64,000 nt of DNA from LMUY01 sp964244585 (GCA_964244585.1 CAXTJM010000004.1:124001-188000); one strand, 5' to 3'. Counted from the stretch's first letter, positions 15,962-24,918 are shown. Program-made: numbers and translations. The notes: generated by a model not told the origin, from the sequence alone.

Positions 15962-17492
15962 CGCGTACAAGATCGGCGTCGAGCTGGTGCTGGGCGGGGA
16001 CCTCGCCTCCGGGATCGAGGCGCTGATCCCCGGCTTGACGCGGTTGGACGGCGGGTTGGTGCAGGCCAACGCCACGGCGAAGGCGCTGGCGGCCGCGCTG
16101 GGGAGCGTGGCGGCCACGGCGCCGGGCGTCGGGCGGGTGGCCGAGGCGATGGAGCGGTTGACCGTCGCCATGGCGGCGGTGAACCAGGCGGGGCATGGCC
16201 TGATGGCCGTTGCCGTTCCGCCCGGCATCACTGGCGGGTTGGAAGCCCCTGCCGTGCGGGCAGCTGGCGGCCAGGGAGCGGTACAGGCGCGGAACACCGC
16301 AGGAAGCACGCGGCCACCGCGGCCGGATTTGGGCGAAGTCGTGCCCGCGAGTGCCCCCGCAGATGTGCGGGACAGGGCGGCGACATCCGACAGGTTGCCG
16401 CAACAGGCCGCTGCCGCGCAGGCCCTGGCCCAGGCGGTGCAGGTGGCCACGTCGGACAGTGCCGTTGGCGGCACTCCGGAGACCGGCAGTGCGCCGCATG
16501 GGGCGGTTGAGGGTCCGGGAACCGTTCCCGTCGCCACGGCGCTGCCGGCCTATGCCCAGGATGCCTTGCGGACGGATCCAGGCGAGGTGACGGCGCCCTC
16601 CCTGGCAGGGCCAGCCCCTCTCGGCCTTGCGCTGACCGGGACGGACACTCCGACCGTGCTCCCAGCCCAGCCCGCGGCGGCAGAGGGGCGGACGCCGATG
16701 GCGCCGGCCAGCGTGCCGACGCGGCTCGCGCCCGAGCTTGGCCAGGGCGGTGCCGCGCCGGTGCAAACCGTCCGGGCTGCGAAAACAAGCCGGGCCGGGC
16801 CGGGCCACGGGGCGCGGGACTCGTTCGGCCAGATTCGCGATGACGTCCTACCGCGGGTGGATGGCGGAGCGCGCCGCCCTGATGCCGACGGTCCGGCCAG
16901 ACGGCCGCGGCCGGCGGAAGGCGATCGGCCCCTGCCGCCCATGACGCCCATCCCGGCGGTGGCGCCACTGCCGGTGAGGCTACGGGTGTCGGCCATGACG
17001 CAGGCTGCTGCCAATCCGGCGGCGCCGACAAAGCCGACAGGGACCGGCTGGAAGGCGCTCACGGAGTCCCTCGGCGAAATCCTGCAGGGACCGGGGGCGG
17101 CCTCGGGCAAAGCCGCCACGGCAACCGAACCCGGTCCGGCCATGACGGCATTCCCGGAGCGGCTCCGACGCGACGCCGCAGACCCTCTCGCCCGCCGCAT
17201 GTCATCGCCAGGCCCTCGCGAAGCGCGTGCGAATGCCCGGCCGCATGCAGCGGCGAGCACGGCACGGATACCCGGCGACGACGCCTTGTCCAATCTGCGA
17301 TCCTATCATCCGCAGGGCGGCCAAAGCGGTCCGGTGATCCAGCACGTCACCTACGTGCAGCTCGACGAACGGACCATCGCGCGCGCCGTGACGCGGCAGC
17401 AGCTTCGCATGATGGGCGGCCAGGTGTCCGGCACGCTGCGGCCGGACCCGTCCATCTCGCCGCAATACGGGGCGCATTTACTGGAGATGTGA
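15948..17492 (+). CDS. tape measure protein (short)
   Basis: A 514-residue protein directly after the chaperone region, where the length-determining tape measure is always found. ATG 15948 follows GAGGGAGGTG. Residues ~1-85 are helical and Ala-rich (GIEALIPGLTRLDGGL, MERLTVAMAAVNQAG), residues ~90-450 are Pro/Ala/Gly/Thr-rich and probably disordered, and the last ~50 (GPVIQHVTYVQLDERTIARA) look folded. I see no clear transmembrane helix. At the usual ~0.15 nm per residue it would specify a tail of only about 75-80 nm. The unusual proline-rich body could mean this is instead a tail accessory protein, but no other gene can be the tape measure. Confidence 0.6.
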   Translation: MAMIDAYKIGVELVLGGDLASGIEALIPGLTRLDGGLVQANATAKALAAALGSVAATAPGVGRVAEAMERLTVAMAAVNQAGHGLMAVAVPPGITGGLEAPAVRAAGGQGAVQARNTAGSTRPPRPDLGEVVPASAPADVRDRAATSDRLPQQAAAAQALAQAVQVATSDSAVGGTPETGSAPHGAVEGPGTVPVATALPAYAQDALRTDPGEVTAPSLAGPAPLGLALTGTDTPTVLPAQPAAAEGRTPMAPASVPTRLAPELGQGGAAPVQTVRAAKTSRAGPGHGARDSFGQIRDDVLPRVDGGARRPDADGPARRPRPAEGDRPLPPMTPIPAVAPLPVRLRVSAMTQAAANPAAPTKPTGTGWKALTESLGEILQGPGAASGKAATATEPGPAMTAFPERLRRDAADPLARRMSSPGPREARANARPHAAASTARIPGDDALSNLRSYHPQGGQSGPVIQHVTYVQLDERTIARAVTRQQLRMMGGQVSGTLRPDPSISPQYGAHLLEM

Positions 17493-17495
17493 GCC

Positions 17496-18419
17496 ATGAC
17501 CGACGTGACGAGCGTCCTGGGCGCGTTGGGGGCGCTGGCTACGGGCGGTTCCGTGTCCCTGGGACCGGTCGTTTTCACCGGGTTCGAAGTTCCGTCGCGC
17601 ATCAATTTCGGCGGCACGCAGCAACTCGTCATCCACAAGTTCCCGGGCGGGACCCGCATCATCGACAGCCTCGGCGACGACCCGGCGGCGCCGGAGTGGA
17701 AAGGCACCTTCACCGGCGCCCTGGCGGCGGCGCGGGCTCGCCAGGTGAACGCCCTGCGACTCGCCGCGCAACCGGTGCCGCTGAGTTTCGGGCCGTTCAC
17801 CGCCCAGGTGGTGATCAAGCGGTTCGCAGCGAGCTATGAGCGCAACGGCTTCTGGATACCCTACAGCATCGCGTGCGAGGTGTTGCCGCCGCAGGCGGAC
17901 GCGGACGGTGTCGGCGGCACGGCCCTGGCCGGGCTGATCGGCGCGGACGCGGCGTCGGCACTGGCCGGCGTGTCCGATGCCTCCGCCCAATTGGCCGCCG
18001 TGGTGACCGCGGCCTCGGCGCAGGCCTCCGGCGTGCTGGCGCAGGTCACGCCGCTGGGCAGCGTTCCGGCGCTCAACCTCGCCGGCATCGCGGGGGCGCT
18101 CGGCAGTGGGACCAGCCTCATCGGCGGCGTGGCGAACCTGGCGCAATCGCCGGGCGCCGCGGCGCAGGCAGTGGCGCAATTCCGCTCCGCCGCGACGGGG
18201 ATCGGCAGCGCGCTGGGCGCGGTCGGCGGCGGGATCGGGCTGATCGGCGGCACGGCCGCGGCGGCCGGCGCGGGCGACCCGGTGGCGAGCGTCAACGACC
18301 TGGTGAACGCGGCCTCGCTCAGTGGGGCAGCCGCGACGCTCGCGCAGGCCGGTGGCGCCGCGTCACGCGCCGCCATCAACGCGGCGACGGCGACCACGCC
18401 GGGGAGCATCGGGCCATGA
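17496..18419 (+). CDS. tail tip / baseplate protein (XkdP- or gp43-like candidate)
   Basis: A 307-residue protein, ATG 17496, four bases after the tape measure. Residues ~25-130 form a distinct beta-rich domain (FTGFEVPSRINFGGTQQLVIHKFPGG, then PEWKGTFTGALAAARARQVNALR) whose phrase on weights of the tail field is seen in N-terminal domains of baseplate proteins between tape measure and hub. Residues 130-307 are Ala/Gly-rich and low in complexity, with repeated SALAGV/SAQASG runs, probably flexible helices. In PBSX-like phages a LysM-containing XkdP occupies this place; here the LysM-like part is the separate next gene. The role is inferred from position. Confidence 0.5.
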   Translation: MTDVTSVLGALGALATGGSVSLGPVVFTGFEVPSRINFGGTQQLVIHKFPGGTRIIDSLGDDPAAPEWKGTFTGALAAARARQVNALRLAAQPVPLSFGPFTAQVVIKRFAASYERNGFWIPYSIACEVLPPQADADGVGGTALAGLIGADAASALAGVSDASAQLAAVVTAASAQASGVLAQVTPLGSVPALNLAGIAGALGSGTSLIGGVANLAQSPGAAAQAVAQFRSAATGIGSALGAVGGGIGLIGGTAAAAGAGDPVASVNDLVNAASLSGAAATLAQAGGAASRAAINAATATTPGSIGP

Positions 18420-18730
18420 CCCTCGTGATGGTGTCCAACACGAACCTGTTCGCCGTCGCCGCCGCGTTCCTGGGCGACGCGACACAGTGGGTGCGGATCG
18501 CGGAACTCAACGGCCTCGCCGACAGCACGGTGTCCGGCACGGTGACGATGGCGCTGCCGCCGATCGACCCCACGGCGACCGGGGGGATCGCCGCCATCAC
18601 CGCGACCGGGACCGCGGTGACGCCGATCGACATCTACGCCGCACGCGAGGGGATTGCCGCCATCCCCGTGGGATATGCGGACGCGGTCTGGGACGGCTTC
18701 TCTTGGGATGACGGGAGTCAATGGGCATGA
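18416..18730 (+). CDS. LysM-like tail protein
   Basis: A 104-residue protein whose ATG 18416 overlaps the previous stop (ATGA). The N-terminal half (SNTNLFAVAAAFLGDATQW, followed by VRIAELNGLAD) has the form of a LysM/tail-X domain, in which the W-x-R-I-A-x-x-N-G-L turn is characteristic. The C-terminal half contains DIYAAREGIAAIP and ends WDGFSWDDGSQWA, with four tryptophans in the protein. Tail-X/LysM proteins bind peptidoglycan or the tail tube below the hub. The gene overlaps the next one by ten bases. Confidence 0.6.
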   Translation: MTLVMVSNTNLFAVAAAFLGDATQWVRIAELNGLADSTVSGTVTMALPPIDPTATGGIAAITATGTAVTPIDIYAAREGIAAIPVGYADAVWDGFSWDDGSQWA

Positions 18731-19908
18731 CGATCCAAGCCGGGCAAAAGGCGGCGGCAGCGGACGTGCTGGCAGCCCTGGCGGCACAAAGCCAGGTGGC
18801 GTCCAGCGGGCATTTCTACGCCGACTTAGGCGCATCCGTCGTACGCTACGGCGACCGGCTGCTGGTTGGGGCGGCCACGGACAGCCAGGCCAGGGCCGAC
18901 CGGGCGCTGTCCACGGATTGGCTGAGCACGGTGATGGCCAGCACCAGCATCGGCGCCTATGCCGTGTGGGGCGCCACCACGGCATCGCTGGCGCGCTATG
19001 GCACGATGGGGCTGCTCGCCGGCTCCCGAACCTCGGACGCCAGCGCCAATGCGGGCATGCTCGGCTATACGCCGTCGACCATCGGCATCGCGTCATGGGC
19101 GATCGACGACGATCTGGCGACGCCCCGCACCACGACGGCCTACGGCTATTACGGCGAAGTGTGGCGCATGACCGGCGTCACCTACCAGCCGAGCTTCGGC
19201 ATGGAGCTAGAGGGGGTGGAGTTCGGCGGGGCGCATAGCGGCATCGCCAACCCCTATCACCCGAATGTCGGCGGCGGGGTGAGCGTGGTGCAGCTCGGCT
19301 CCGGCGGCGGGCAGGCCGCGTCGGCCGTGGTGGACGTCGCCTCGTTCATGAGCTGGGTCAGCAATCCGGCGCGCGCGCAAGTCGGCCTGGTGATCGGCGC
19401 GACCTCGCTGACCGGGACCAATGGGACGGCCGGCGACACCGGCTACGGCAGTGCGATCGCCATGGCGCGCAACCAGGGCATCGAGTGGCACACGCCGGAA
19501 ACCCCGGCCGGCGGCCTCGGGTCGGCCGTCGGGCTGTTCATCCGCAGCACCGTGGCGACGGCGGCCAACGGCCTGCGGATCGAGGCGCAGGATAGCGGCT
19601 TCGTCATCAGCAACATGACGGGCCAGTTGCTGTTCGCGGTGGCGACCACGCCCGCCCCGGCCTCCACCTTGTCGGTCCAGGCGGGCAGCGGCGCGGGTGC
19701 GCCCGGGCTGTACGTCGCGCAGAGTGCCGGCGGCAGCGCCAATCTGGGCCTGTTCCCGGCCGCGGGGGGCGAGCTGCAAATCCAGTCCCCGGTCGGCAAT
19801 GCCGGCGGGGCGCTGCCGGCCTCGGCGGGCGGGGGCTTCCTGCATATCAACGTCAACGGGTCGGACCTGCGCATCCCGTTGCTGACCCCCGCCCAGGCGG
19901 GCACCTAG
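18721..19908 (+). CDS. fibre-like protein inserted in the tail-tip cluster
   Basis: A 395-residue, Gly/Ala/Ser/Thr-rich protein from ATG 18721 (ATG 18727 also possible). The start (AADVLAALAAQSQVAS...RYGDRLLVG) is the form seen in phage fibre or spike base segments. The middle has tandem beta motifs (YGYYGEVWRMTGVTYQPSFGMEL; FGGAHSGIANPYHPN), and the end (LHINVNGSDLRIPLL) reads like a fibre tip. It separates the LysM-like gene from the hub gene, an uncommon insertion point for a fibre. It could be a receptor-binding protein attached near the tail tip. No catalytic motif is evident. Confidence 0.5.
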   Translation: MGMTIQAGQKAAAADVLAALAAQSQVASSGHFYADLGASVVRYGDRLLVGAATDSQARADRALSTDWLSTVMASTSIGAYAVWGATTASLARYGTMGLLAGSRTSDASANAGMLGYTPSTIGIASWAIDDDLATPRTTTAYGYYGEVWRMTGVTYQPSFGMELEGVEFGGAHSGIANPYHPNVGGGVSVVQLGSGGGQAASAVVDVASFMSWVSNPARAQVGLVIGATSLTGTNGTAGDTGYGSAIAMARNQGIEWHTPETPAGGLGSAVGLFIRSTVATAANGLRIEAQDSGFVISNMTGQLLFAVATTPAPASTLSVQAGSGAGAPGLYVAQSAGGSANLGLFPAAGGELQIQSPVGNAGGALPASAGGGFLHINVNGSDLRIPLLTPAQAGT

Positions 19909-19910
19909 CG

Positions 19911-21008
19911 GTGAGCGGGACCGTCAACCAGCCGCGCATGCGGCTGCTGGCGAATGGCGCGCCGTTCGCGGTGATGGACGCCGAGATCACGCAGACCGGG
20001 TACTACGGCGCCAGCCGGTTCAGCGCGACGCTGGCGGCGTATGGCGATGCCGCGCACGGGCCGGCCTTCTGGGCCGGCTCCGACGTGTACGACGTGGAAC
20101 TGCAAGGCGGCTTCCTGCCCGCAGCGGCGGCCGAGGGTGCGGTGCCGTGGCAATCCGTCTTCATGGGCCAGGCGGACGAGGAGCTGGAAGTAAACCTCGA
20201 CCGCGGCGTCGTGCATCTGCAGGGGCGCGACTATTCCGGCAAGCTGATCGACGCGAAAACCGCGGAAACCTTCAGCAACCAGACGCTGGCGCAGATCGCC
20301 ACGACGCTGGCCGGCCGCGTCGGGCTGCAGGCGAACGCCACCAGCACGTCCCAGCTTGCCGGCCAGTTCTACGAGATCGACCACGCCCGCACGGCGCACG
20401 ACATCTTCAGCCGGTCGTCCTCGTATTGGGAATTGATCACCTACATGGCCCAGCACCAGGGCTACGACGTGTGGGTGGACGGCAAGACCCTGAACGTCCA
20501 GCCCAAGGATGCCGGCGCCACGAACCCGCCGGCCTTGACGGTGCAGGGTGGCGCGCCGGTGCTGGTCGGCGGCGCGGATTACGGGCGTGCGGCCACGGTG
20601 CGGGACCTCACCCTCAGGCGCCGGCCGGCGCTCGCCAAGGACGTGCAGGTGAGCGTCAAATCCTGGGGCGGCAAGCGCAAGGCGATGGTGTCGGCCAAGG
20701 ATGGCCCGTCCAGCGCGACGCAGACGGTGGTGCGCACATTCCCGAACCTGACGCAGGCGCAGTGCGCCGCCGTCGCGCGCAGCATCCGCGCCGAACTCGG
20801 CCGCCACGAACGCAGCATCTCGTTCGGCATGCCGGGCGAGTTCACGCTGCGCCCGCGCGCGGCGGTCGCCGTGCAAGGCACGGGCACGGCGTTCGACACG
20901 GTGTTCTTCATTTCGGAGATCGAGCGGCATTACAGCCTCGGGACCGGGCTGTGGCAGACCGTCCGGGCCCGCAACCTGCCGCCGCAGGCGGACCAAGGAG
21001 CACCATGA
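19911..21008 (+). CDS. baseplate hub protein (gpD / gp27-like)
   Basis: A 365-residue protein starting at GTG 19911, two bases after the previous stop. Features of late-control/hub proteins are visible: a beta-barrel N-terminus (VYDVELQGGFLP ... SVFMGQADEELEVNLDRGVVHLQGRDYSGKLIDAKT), the QTLAQIATTLAGRVGL linker and the DIFSRSSSYWELITYMAQHQGYDVWVDG segment typical of gpD-like hubs, then a second barrel (DVQVSVKSWGGKRKAMV). In P2-like phages this trimer forms the platform for the spike. It overlaps the spike gene by four bases. Confidence 0.75.
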   Translation: MSGTVNQPRMRLLANGAPFAVMDAEITQTGYYGASRFSATLAAYGDAAHGPAFWAGSDVYDVELQGGFLPAAAAEGAVPWQSVFMGQADEELEVNLDRGVVHLQGRDYSGKLIDAKTAETFSNQTLAQIATTLAGRVGLQANATSTSQLAGQFYEIDHARTAHDIFSRSSSYWELITYMAQHQGYDVWVDGKTLNVQPKDAGATNPPALTVQGGAPVLVGGADYGRAATVRDLTLRRRPALAKDVQVSVKSWGGKRKAMVSAKDGPSSATQTVVRTFPNLTQAQCAAVARSIRAELGRHERSISFGMPGEFTLRPRAAVAVQGTGTAFDTVFFISEIERHYSLGTGLWQTVRARNLPPQADQGAP

Positions 21009-21538
21009 TCGACCGGTGGCGCGAGGCGCAGCGGCTGCATTCCGCCAGCATGGACGGCCAGCGCGGCGAGCCGCGCCACGGCATCGTCACCAGCGCCGAT
21101 CCGGTGCGCTGGGCGATCCGCGTCACCTACCAGCCGAGCGGCGCGCTGTCCGGTTGGCTGCAGGTGGTGACGCCGTGGTGCGGCAATGGCTGGGGCCTGC
21201 TCGCCATGCCGCCGGTGGGCGCGCAGGTGGCGCTGCTGCCGGTCGAGGGCGATGCGGAGCAATGCATCGTGCTCGGCGCGACCTTCAACGACCAGGATGC
21301 GACGCCCGGCGGCTATCCGGCGGGGGAGTTCTGGCTCGTCCATCAATCCGGCAGCTTCCTCAAGCTGCAGAATGACGGCACGGTGCAGGTCAAGGGCGAC
21401 CTGCATGTCGATGGCGACGTCTACGACCGGCACGGCTCGCTGGACCGCCTGCGCGGCCACTACAACAGCCACGTGCACCCGTCCGTCCAACTGGGCAGCG
21501 CGAAAACACCGGTCACGACGCAACAAGACCCGGAGTGA
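21005..21538 (+). CDS. baseplate spike protein (gpV / gp45-like)
   Basis: A 177-residue trimeric membrane-puncturing spike candidate. ATG 21005 overlaps the hub stop (ATGA). The middle is an OB-fold region (GIVTSADPVRWAIRVTYQPSG ... WGLLAMPPVGAQVALLPVEGDAEQCIVLG) with the PPVGAQV turn seen in gpV-type proteins. The C-terminal repeats (LQNDGTVQVKGDLHVDGDVYD) form the beta helix, and the motif HVHP near residue 160 matches the HxH iron-binding apex of P2 gpV. Length is normal for the short spike class. Confidence 0.82.
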   Translation: MIDRWREAQRLHSASMDGQRGEPRHGIVTSADPVRWAIRVTYQPSGALSGWLQVVTPWCGNGWGLLAMPPVGAQVALLPVEGDAEQCIVLGATFNDQDATPGGYPAGEFWLVHQSGSFLKLQNDGTVQVKGDLHVDGDVYDRHGSLDRLRGHYNSHVHPSVQLGSAKTPVTTQQDPE

Positions 21539-21541
21539 CCC

Positions 21542-21925
21542 ATGGCGGACATCTCGCATATCTGGGGCAGCGACATCTCGCTCGGCCCGGCGGCCGACCT
21601 CGCCTTGGCCACGGGCCTGGAGGAGGGACGCCAACGGGTGCTGCGGCGGCTGTTGACCACGCTGCGCAACTACATCTGGCACCTGGAGTACGGCGGCGGC
21701 CTGCCGCTGATGGTGGGCCAGCCCGCCGACCCCTACGCGATCGAAGGCGTGGTGCGGCAGCAACTCTCGCTGGAGGCATGCGTCGCCGCGGCGCCGGAGC
21801 CCGGCGTGTCCGTGATCACGGACGGCCAGGGCGGCACCGTCCTGCAAATCACCTACACCGATTCGGGCACCGGGCAGCAGGTCTCGCTTGATCCCGGCAA
21901 CGGATTGAACTTTGGGGCAACCTAA
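21542..21925 (+). CDS. baseplate wedge protein (gpW / gp25-like)
   Basis: A 127-residue protein three bases after the spike gene and overlapping the J gene by one base (TAATG). The N-terminus (ISHIWGSDISLGPAADLALATGLEEGRQRVLRRLLTTLRNYIWHLEYGGGLP) has the shape of the gp25/gpW lysozyme-like wedge protein that starts sheath assembly in contractile systems. In Mu/P2-type clusters the order V-W-J-I is constant, and that order is seen here. Confidence 0.72.
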   Translation: MADISHIWGSDISLGPAADLALATGLEEGRQRVLRRLLTTLRNYIWHLEYGGGLPLMVGQPADPYAIEGVVRQQLSLEACVAAAPEPGVSVITDGQGGTVLQITYTDSGTGQQVSLDPGNGLNFGAT

Positions 21926-23079
21926 TGCTGCTCACATTGCAGACAATGGCGACGCTGCTGTCCAACATGGCGGCCGCCGCGCAGGGTGCGCTGCCCGGCG
22001 CGATCCTCGACTTCAGCACCGGCAGCGTGCTCTCGGCGATCAACGAGGCGGTCGCCTCCGTCGTGCTGTGGCTGCAATGGCAGCTCGTCCTGCTGTGGCT
22101 GAAGATCCGCGCCTCGACCGCCACCGGCACGGACCTCGACACATGGATGGCCGATTTCGGCGTCACGCGGGAGCCTGCGGTCGCCGCGACCGGCGGCGTC
22201 ACGTTCAGCCGCTTCACCTACGCGAGCGCCGCATCGGTCCCGGTGGGCGCCACGGTGCTGACGGGCGACCTGTCGCAAAGCTTTGTCGTGACGGCGGATC
22301 CCGCTAACGCGTTCTGGGTCGGGTCCAGCAACGGCTACCTGATCCCGTCCGGCACGCAGAGCGCGATCCTGCCCGTCCAGGCGGCAAGCGCGGGCACGGC
22401 GGGCAACGTCTCGGCCGCGGCGATCGCCCTGGCGGGGACGGCGTTGTCCGGCATCGACACGGTGACGAACGCCAACGCGTTCACCAACGGCGCCGCCGCG
22501 GAGGGAGATGTGGCCCTACGGGCGCGCTTCGTCATCTTCGTCAACACGCGATCGCTGGCGACCAATGCCGCCGTGGTGTCCGCCATCATCGGCGTGCAAT
22601 CCAACCTGGTCTACGCGCTGTTCGAGAATGTCGGCAGCAACGGCACGGCCCAGCCCGGCCATTTCGTCGCCGTGGTCGATGACGGCAGCGGCACGCCGTC
22701 CAGCATCGTGCTGGACGCCATTTCCGCCGCGATCGCGGCGGTGCGGCCGATCGGTTCCACATGGGCGGTGGCCGGCCCGCTGGTCACAACCGCCAGCGTC
22801 GCCGTCACGGTGACGCCGCCGGCCGGGACGACCGCCGCGGCGCTTGCGCCGGCGATCCAGATTGCGGTCGCCGCCTGCATCAACGCCTTGCCGATCAACG
22901 ACGCCGGGGCCGGGAGCACGCAGGCCGCGACGCTGTTCCCGGCGCAGCTCTCGGCCGTGGTCTCGGCGGCGACCCCGCCCGGGACGACCGTCACCGACGT
23001 CACCGTGAACGGCGGCACGGCGGGCCTGGCGCCGGCCAACATGGGCGTGGTCCGCTGCGGCGGGGTGACGGTGGCATGA
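21925..23079 (+). CDS. baseplate J-like protein
   Basis: A 384-residue protein corresponding to P2 gpJ/Mu gp47, a wedge component that carries the tail fibres. Recognisable are the N-terminal helical segment with GSVLSAINEAVASVVLWLQWQ, the phrase GTDLDTWMADFGVTREPAVAATG, a beta domain with VPVGATVLTGD, the EGDVALRARFVIFVNTRSLATNAAVVSAI segment typical of the J family (normally ...ED ...R...), and the C-terminal PAGTTAAALAPAIQ part. ATG 21925 overlaps the previous TAA. Confidence 0.82.
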   Translation: MLLTLQTMATLLSNMAAAAQGALPGAILDFSTGSVLSAINEAVASVVLWLQWQLVLLWLKIRASTATGTDLDTWMADFGVTREPAVAATGGVTFSRFTYASAASVPVGATVLTGDLSQSFVVTADPANAFWVGSSNGYLIPSGTQSAILPVQAASAGTAGNVSAAAIALAGTALSGIDTVTNANAFTNGAAAEGDVALRARFVIFVNTRSLATNAAVVSAIIGVQSNLVYALFENVGSNGTAQPGHFVAVVDDGSGTPSSIVLDAISAAIAAVRPIGSTWAVAGPLVTTASVAVTVTPPAGTTAAALAPAIQIAVAACINALPINDAGAGSTQAATLFPAQLSAVVSAATPPGTTVTDVTVNGGTAGLAPANMGVVRCGGVTVA

Positions 23080-23657
23080 CCCTGGGCAGTTCCTCCGACA
23101 TGCTGTCGCGGATCAAGTCCGTCCTGCCGGGCGGCTGGTTCCCGGCGACGGGACAGGACAGCAACGCCACGGCCACGCCGAACCTGGACGCCGCGCTGTC
23201 CGGGCCGGCCTGGGCGCTCGCCTGGTTCTGGCGGCTGCTGAGCTACGTGCAGGCGCAGGCGCGGATCGCCACCGCGACGGGCGTCAACCTGGACATGGTG
23301 GCAGCCGATTTCTTCGGCTCCGGCCTCATCCGCGACGGGGCGGAGGCGGATGGCGCCTTGCGGACGCGCATCGTGGCATCGCTGTTCCCGAAACGGAGCA
23401 CGCGCCAGGCCGTCATCGCCGCCGCGACGGCTGCGTCCGGCGGCCCGGTGACGGTCTTCGAGCCCGGCTATGCGCTCGATGCCGGCGGCTGGTCCGTCGG
23501 CACGTCCGGCTTCGACGTGTCGGGATGCGCCGGATGGGGCACGCGCACCATGCCGTTCCAGGCGTTCCTGACCGCACCCGGCGGCCACCAGTCGCAGGTC
23601 TACGCCGCCATCGAACAGGCGCGGCCGATCGCAACCATCATCTGGACGAAGGCATAA
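23076..23657 (+). CDS. baseplate / tail protein I-like
   Basis: A 193-residue protein whose ATG 23076 overlaps the J stop (ATGA). It begins SDMLSRIKSVLPGGWFPATG and holds GPAWALAWFWRLLSYVQAQARIATATGVNLDMVAADFFG and RTRIVASLFPKRSTRQAVIAA, the layout of Mu gp48/P2 gpI-like wedge tips that join baseplate to fibre. The following gene is a fibre, in agreement with this role. Confidence 0.65.
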   Translation: MTLGSSSDMLSRIKSVLPGGWFPATGQDSNATATPNLDAALSGPAWALAWFWRLLSYVQAQARIATATGVNLDMVAADFFGSGLIRDGAEADGALRTRIVASLFPKRSTRQAVIAAATAASGGPVTVFEPGYALDAGGWSVGTSGFDVSGCAGWGTRTMPFQAFLTAPGGHQSQVYAAIEQARPIATIIWTKA

Positions 23658-23658
23658 C

Positions 23659-24918
23659 ATGGACCGCGTCATTGCGTATCCGGGCCAGGTGCCCGCGGTC
23701 GAAGACTTCCTGCAGGCGCAGAAGAACCAGTTGCTGGGATTGGGCCGGCTGATCGATGCCGTAATGGGCGCCGCGGTCATCGCCGCCGGGTTCGCCGCCT
23801 CGATCGACGGGGCTGCGAACCTCTCGCTCGGACCGGGGTCGCTGACGGCCGCGCAGACGGTGGACCCGGTGGCGTATGGCGTGTTGGGCATGGACGCCAC
23901 GGCGGTGTCCAAGCAGGGCATCACCAACGCGGCCACGGTGCTGGCGCTGGGCGGCTACATGCCGGGATCGGCCGGGTTGGCGGTCAACATCCTGGTGCAG
24001 GCGAGCCTTGGCGACATCGACACGGGCACGGTGGTACTGGACTACTACAACACCAACGCCCCGACGACGCCGTATAACGGCCCCGCCGGGTCCGGCACGG
24101 CGCAACCGACCAGCCGGCTCTGCGTGCCGGGCTTCGGTGCGGTGGCGGGCGGCGCGGCCGCCGCCGGCAGCCAGGCGACGCCGGCAGCATCCGCCGGCGC
24201 CGTCCCGCTCTACGTGGTGACGCTGGCCTATGGCGCGGCGCCGGCCGTGGCGGTGCATCCCCTTGCGCCATTCCTGCCGTTCACCCTGCCACAGCTGACG
24301 CCGGGCTTCTCGCGCCGGCGGTACTTCACGTCGTCGACCGTCTGGACGGTCCCGCTCGGCGTCCGCCTGCTGGCGGTGCGGGGATTGTGGGGCGGCGGCG
24401 GCGGCGGGGGCGGCGCCAGCGGTCCGGGTTCGATCGGGTCGGGCGGCGGCGGCGGCGGGTATGCGGAGGGCGTGCTGGCCGTCACGCCGGGCACGCAGGT
24501 CGCGCTTGCGGTGGGCACCGCCGGGGCCGGGGGCACGCCGGGCAATGACGGAGCGGCGGGGGGCGGCAGCAGCTTCGGCACGCTGCTGACGGCGTCGGGT
24601 GGTGGCGGCGGCCGGGCCGGATCCAGCGGGATCGCCACCCTGTCCGGCGCCGGCGGCGGCGCCTCCATCGCCAGCGGCGTCACCGGCTTCACCCGGCTGG
24701 GCGGGGGCGGCAGCACCGGGTTCCAGGGCGGCAGCACCTATGTCAGCGGCCTGGGCGGGGACGCGCAGGGCTGCGGCTATGCCAGCCCGGCCACCTCCAA
24801 CAGCAGCACGCCGCAGACCGGTGCCACCGGCATCGGCAGCGGCCAGGGCGGCGGCGGCGGCCTGTCCGGCGGCAATGGCGGCCCCGGCGCGGCCGGCCTC
24901 ATCATCGTGGAATTCTAG
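23659..24918 (+). CDS. tail fibre with glycine-rich tip domain
   Basis: A 419-residue fibre. Residues ~1-60 (FLQAQKNQLLGLGRLIDAVMG) probably attach to the baseplate. The central region contains a conserved-looking LPQLTPGFSRRRYFTSSTVWTVPLGVRLLAVRGLWGG. From about residue 245 the protein is extremely glycine-rich (runs of up to eight Gly) and ends AGLIIVEF. The phrase FTSS-TVWTVPLGV-xxxxVRxxGGGGGG...GxxGLxIVE is the pattern of phage glycine-rich receptor-binding domains (polyglycine-II-type, as in S16 gp38 adhesins). It probably recognises the cell surface. The host range loops would lie between the Gly runs. Confidence 0.78.
   Translation: MDRVIAYPGQVPAVEDFLQAQKNQLLGLGRLIDAVMGAAVIAAGFAASIDGAANLSLGPGSLTAAQTVDPVAYGVLGMDATAVSKQGITNAATVLALGGYMPGSAGLAVNILVQASLGDIDTGTVVLDYYNTNAPTTPYNGPAGSGTAQPTSRLCVPGFGAVAGGAAAAGSQATPAASAGAVPLYVVTLAYGAAPAVAVHPLAPFLPFTLPQLTPGFSRRRYFTSSTVWTVPLGVRLLAVRGLWGGGGGGGGASGPGSIGSGGGGGGYAEGVLAVTPGTQVALAVGTAGAGGTPGNDGAAGGGSSFGTLLTASGGGGGRAGSSGIATLSGAGGGASIASGVTGFTRLGGGGSTGFQGGSTYVSGLGGDAQGCGYASPATSNSSTPQTGATGIGSGQGGGGGLSGGNGGPGAAGLIIVEF

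Noticed and set aside
24390..24910. GGC/GCC-rich tandem repeat DNA
   Set aside because: Explained by codons for polyglycine runs of the tail fibre; not an independent repeat element.
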